Positions 59,794 through 64,000 of a stretch of 64,000 nucleotides of DNA are shown here, piece by piece; the stretch's first letter is position 1, and every line of letters begins with the position of its first letter. This DNA is from Moringa oleifera. Taxonomy: Eukaryota > Streptophyta > Magnoliopsida > Brassicales > Moringaceae. Made by a program: the position numbers and the translations under genes. Under the pieces are notes generated by a model. It was given only the letters and a program-made list of their open reading frames with translations. It was not told the DNA's origin and searched no databases. The stretch spans positions 124,001-188,000 of the forward strand of contig JAJFZO010000235.1 in the NCBI GenBank assembly GCA_021397835.1, read 5' to 3'.

Positions 59794-62700
59794 ATGCAAT
59801 CTGGTTAAAGAGGTATTAATAAGGGCATTTAACTTGGAAGGTTTTATGGGAAACAACATTTTTATTTAAAGATATAATACTATAAAAATTGGCCCTAAAA
59901 TGAACCTTAAAATATTTTGTTAGTATTTTAACTCTTTATTTTTTTTTCTTTTTGTAGGATATAGATTTTATAGGGAATAGAATATAGAAAATTTTTTCAA
60001 GCCAATTGTTGTCATCTCGGTGGTGAGAATAGATTCCAAAGGCAGTGTGAGTAGATGCTTAACCATATTGCTGACACATGACTATAATTTTTTAGAGTTA
60101 TGTAAATATATGACATGCACATATGTGGAACAAGGTAGCTAAAGCAAATATTAATATGTTCATATTGGAAATAAAACAAGTAATATAAAACATTTTTCTT
60201 TTACGCATTACATTTTGTTAGAAGTTGTAGGAACCCAGGTGCACCATGTTAGGATTTGAGGCTATGGTGTATTATTGCAACATTCCAAGTGATCATCTCT
60301 ATTAGATTTTTTTCTAGAATTAATAAAAACCTTGATTCCACTGTTTGTTATTATTTTATATGCTAATAGGAATAATAAGGAAGAAAATTAATCTGAACTT
60401 GATTGTAGTTGCAATGTGGTTGTGCATTTTGCATTCAATACTTAACATTAGTGTTTTAGGAGTGAACGTTGCCACTTCAGTGGTGCAAATATGTACCTTG
60501 GTAAGGGTATTAGATTCGTGTGATCGAATTCTATTGTAAACTTGATTTCTTTTGAGAAAAGATTTAGATGCTAAATTTTTTTATTTGGGTGAGTTCAAGG
60601 GTATTTCTATTTTGTTTTTCTATAGATTTCGTACAAAAGGAATGTTACATATTGTGTTTTCTATAAGTTTCAATTTATCTGGGTTTTATTTTCTTATTTT
60701 CATTTGCTTGTTGAGCTTAACCTAAATGTTATTGGCTTCCCTTAGTTCATTTTCATTATTAAGTTAAAATTAAATTTTTTTCTACAAAGCTTACTTCAAT
60801 TGAAATCCTATATTTATTAACTAGTACTATAGTTTTTGATTTTTCCTATTTACTAGTTAGTAATTTTAGAGATTTTAAAGTTGCATGGTTGTTGGATGAA
60901 TATTGAAAAACTATAGCCTAGGATGTGAGGTTTTCACTCTTTTATACCTGACAGAAGAAAAAAAAAATACAAAGGTAAGTATTCAACAAAAATCAGCTTG
61001 ATTTGTGCTCTTTAAATTGTTATGGTTAGTTTGTACATGGTATCTTGTTATTGGCCTACCAGTTTGAGTTTGTTACTATCCGGTTATGATTCAGATATGT
61101 TTAAATTATGCTAAAGTTTAGAGTCATTAAGATTGAAGTTATCCTTTTCAAGAAAGAATTGTAGTAAGTTATGTGATCTCTTTCAATGACTTTATAATAA
61201 TTATTTAATTAAAGTTATAGCATTACCACTTATATGATGATCATTATTTTCTTTGTACTAGTATATCTTAAAATATTTGATGATTGCACAACCACGAATT
61301 TGATTTCACATGTATGAAAAGTGGTTTCATGTATTTATAAAATGATTTCTCTCATATATCATATATGGTAAATAAAATTGTAATGTTTTCATATAACTCA
61401 TTCAAATGATTAATTATAATTTATTTATAATATTTTTATTTTCATTACATTATATATCACTCTTAACAAATAGAATGATATTTGATCTTGTAGTTATGTT
61501 CATTATCATATTAAAATGAATATAATTACTTAATTTAAAATAACTATTTTTAATTATTTAATTTATTTTTAAAAATAAAAATTAATTTAAAAATTAATTT
61601 TTTAATAACCTTTTTACTAGATTTCATTGTCAACTCCTTGTTTGTTTGAAAATAAATTTAAATAACATAAATAATTTGTTAGATGATTTAAAAATCATTT
61701 TTTAAATATTTAATTAATATTTACACTTTTTTCCCAGTTAATTAAATAGGAAAAAACATGGTTGAAATTAAAAACAAAATCACAATTATTTATTGTAAAC
61801 ATTGATTAGTTTTGCTATTCATCTATTAATTAATTGCAAATATTCAAAAGTGAAGAAATTTTATTTAGTAAAATTTGTTCAAGATATATATTATGAGAAT
61901 TTTATTACCAACATATAATTTATTTTAAATTTAATTAAAATAAAATACATTTAATAATCTAAAATAAGTTCATTTAATTAATTAATTTTAAAATATTTTA
62001 TTAAAGAATATGTTTAATTTGGCAATATAATATAAATCATATCAAATAAATTTTTAATCATTTTTAACGGTTAATAAAATGAAAACAAATTGTTTAAATT
62101 ATAAAATCTAGTCATTGTTATTTATTGTAAATAGTCACTAATTTTACTATTATTTTATTAAGTAAATATGTATTTATAAAATTAAATATATTTTATTCCA
62201 TAAAATTTGTATATTGTAGAAAATATAAGGATTTCATTGCTTATATCTTAATTGGTTTCTCTTTTTCAGCTTAGGCCACATGACAAAACTCTTCATTGCA
62301 TCTTTAAAAAAGAGAAATCTGTCTCAAAATATCACTTGATTGCTTGCGTAACTGATTGTAAGATCTTGCTAACTATCTATTTATTCATTAAAGTATGTTA
62401 ATATTATTTTAGTAATTATAAATAATTTATAATTAGTTTCACTTTTTAATTATGGCAAATAACATTAGTTATGTAAAAATGAGATATTAATTCATGAAAC
62501 TATAGTTACTAGCCAAAGTTTATTGTATTAGTTACAACATTCAAGTATATTAACCAAATTGAAATGAATAATGTTTGACTTTTAATTTATATTGTCACAT
62601 GTATTTAATGTCACTTGATTTTCATGATTTAGTTAACATAAATATTTGTTTATTTAGATAATGCCATACTTGTGTAGTTTATAATATCTCTAATGTAGGA

Positions 62701-64000
62701 TAAAATAATTACTTTAGAAAAGTTAACTTTTGACTGACCAATTTATCAAAATTGAGATAGTCGTTCAAAAAATGGTCTCTTCAATTATGCATGCAAGTTT
62801 TTCTTGCATTACCTTTTACAGTCCACTTTAAGTGTCTCTTTAGAAACTCATCCAAGGGTTAACTTTATCTAATTACCGTCTTAATAGTCCTCTATGTTTG
62901 TATATTGTACTAAATTTTTTCTAATAGGTTGGAATTAGACATATCTATTTAATATGACAAGTTTACATGACCGTTTGTGTATATATAGTTTTAAGATAAA
63001 CATAAAAAATTAAAAATTTATCTAAGCTTGTGGTACATAATTTATGAAAGACAAAAAAATGTATAAGACAACATTTTCCTTTCGCAACATGTTACAGAGG
63101 TGGCAAAAATGGATTACTTATTATACACATAAATCCTTTCTTGCAAAATAACCTAGGATAATAAATTAGTCTCCTATGAATAACGTTCTTAGTGTGTGCA
63201 TGTCTATGTATACATGCATACCCAATACATGCAATATGAAAAGTCATGAAAAATGCCTATTCCATTTTGCTTCATGTAGCACTCGATGCTTGAGGCTGCA
63301 TGCCCTCTCTCTTGCTTAAACTGCATGTATAAATAATATCACATACAAATAGTTGTAATTTCAAAAGGGCAAATATATATTTGAATATATCCCGAAGAAA
63401 AATATTAATTTTATAAAAAGAATTCCTTTCATTCAATAAATTAATAGTCTAGTTTGAATACTTCACCTCTTAGATGTTGAAGTTCATAGAATTTTATGAA
63501 ACACTTAGTATAAATAAATGTAAAAATACCTTGTGAGAAATGTTATCCATGAGTCGACAAATGATAGATGTAGCTTTTAAGATTTTATGGTCATTGGATC
63601 ACTAATCAAAAATGTGTTTTGTTGCTAAATCTCCCATGCTAACAACAACTGTGGTTATAAGCATGAAATAGCCAATGGATATGAGAGCTATAGGCATGTA
63701 CTGTGAGATCGTCAATGTTGTACCAAGGGTATTTGTAGAGTATACTGAATCAATATAGCTATCCTTCTTCTGACACAACAGCGCAATTTCAATTAGTATC
63801 AAAATGAAGTTAATTTCTTTCTTCTTTTTTTCTTGCTTGTCGATGTATAACCATAGTGCCATTTAATAGAAAATTCCTTAAATTCCTAGGGGTTCTTGCC
63901 ATTACTGGCTTTGGACTAAAAACGGAAGATTAGATAAAATGCAAATCCAACGGGTTGGTTTTTAATAATTCATGAAGAAAATTATCATATTTTCATAATT
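59794..64000. other. Second copy of the long AT-rich stretch
   Basis: Counterpart of 46500-50706. No recognised gene. Confidence 0.4.

Larger units (their letters stand above)
53854..64000. repeat. Tandem duplication, second unit (first 10147 bp; continues past the window)
   Basis: Matches 40560-50706 base for base apart from three substitutions I found: 40934 A / 54228 G, 41210 G / 54504 A, 41537 T / 54831 C. Homopolymer runs checked by eye (T12 at 44053/57347 and T10 at 44151/57445) have equal length. The window ends before the psaB and terpene synthase part would recur. Confidence 0.97.

Noticed and set aside
53854..64000. Second independent organelle insertion and second CACTA insertion
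   Set aside because: Exact identity with the first unit, including decay, shows they were copied by the tandem duplication.

Overview
This is a gene-poor, AT-rich window of a nuclear plant genome, most likely a eudicot. Reasons: SIRE/Maximus-type Ty1/copia, Ty3/gypsy and several CACTA (En/Spm) transposons, spliced-gene relics of plant families (CYP82-like cytochrome P450, terpene synthase, DRM-type DNA methyltransferase), and old fragments of mitochondrial and plastid genes. I found no intact protein-coding gene, no tRNA or rRNA and no bacterial-type operon. Almost everything that can be identified is a mobile element or a decayed pseudogene, so most domain identifications come from translating short stretches that are broken by stops and frameshifts.

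Layout. 1-1850: a GC-richer, diverged tandem array of ~180 bp units that probably continues left of the window. 1855-4020: a dispersed repeat whose second copy is at 38790-41660. 4030-5035 (minus): a CACTA TNP2 transposase relic. 5565-7797: the 3' half of a CACTA element with a Ulp1-like protease relic. 8280-10080: an almost complete short Ty3/gypsy element with gag only, two LTRs, PBS and PPT. 10690-13729: the 3' part of another CACTA element with a DUF4216 transposase C-terminus. 14155-17848: an old ~1.6 kb direct repeat flanking one more TNP2 fragment. 19286-20719 (minus): a CYP82-like P450 pseudogene.

21800-33127 holds a nested structure. A degenerate SIRE-type copia polyprotein is split within its first codons by a 6383 bp CACTA element (21820-28202) with CACCA-type termini and matching AGG target duplications. 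34655-35490 is a ~135 bp tandem repeat. 36300-37861 (minus) is a pseudogene of a DRM-type de novo cytosine methyltransferase.

40560-64000 is dominated by a tandem duplication. A 13294 bp unit (40560-53853) is followed directly by a second copy (53854 to the window end) that is nearly identical. The unit carries part of the dispersed repeat, a CACTA terminus with CCGCGG-type subterminal motifs, an unrecognised coding-like segment with an internal 180 bp duplication, a mitochondrial nad4 fragment, a plastid psaB fragment and a terpene synthase pseudogene. It may be a very recent segmental duplication or an assembly artefact from unmerged haplotypes.

No genes here act together as a pathway. The window is a record of nested insertion, organelle DNA transfer and gene death.
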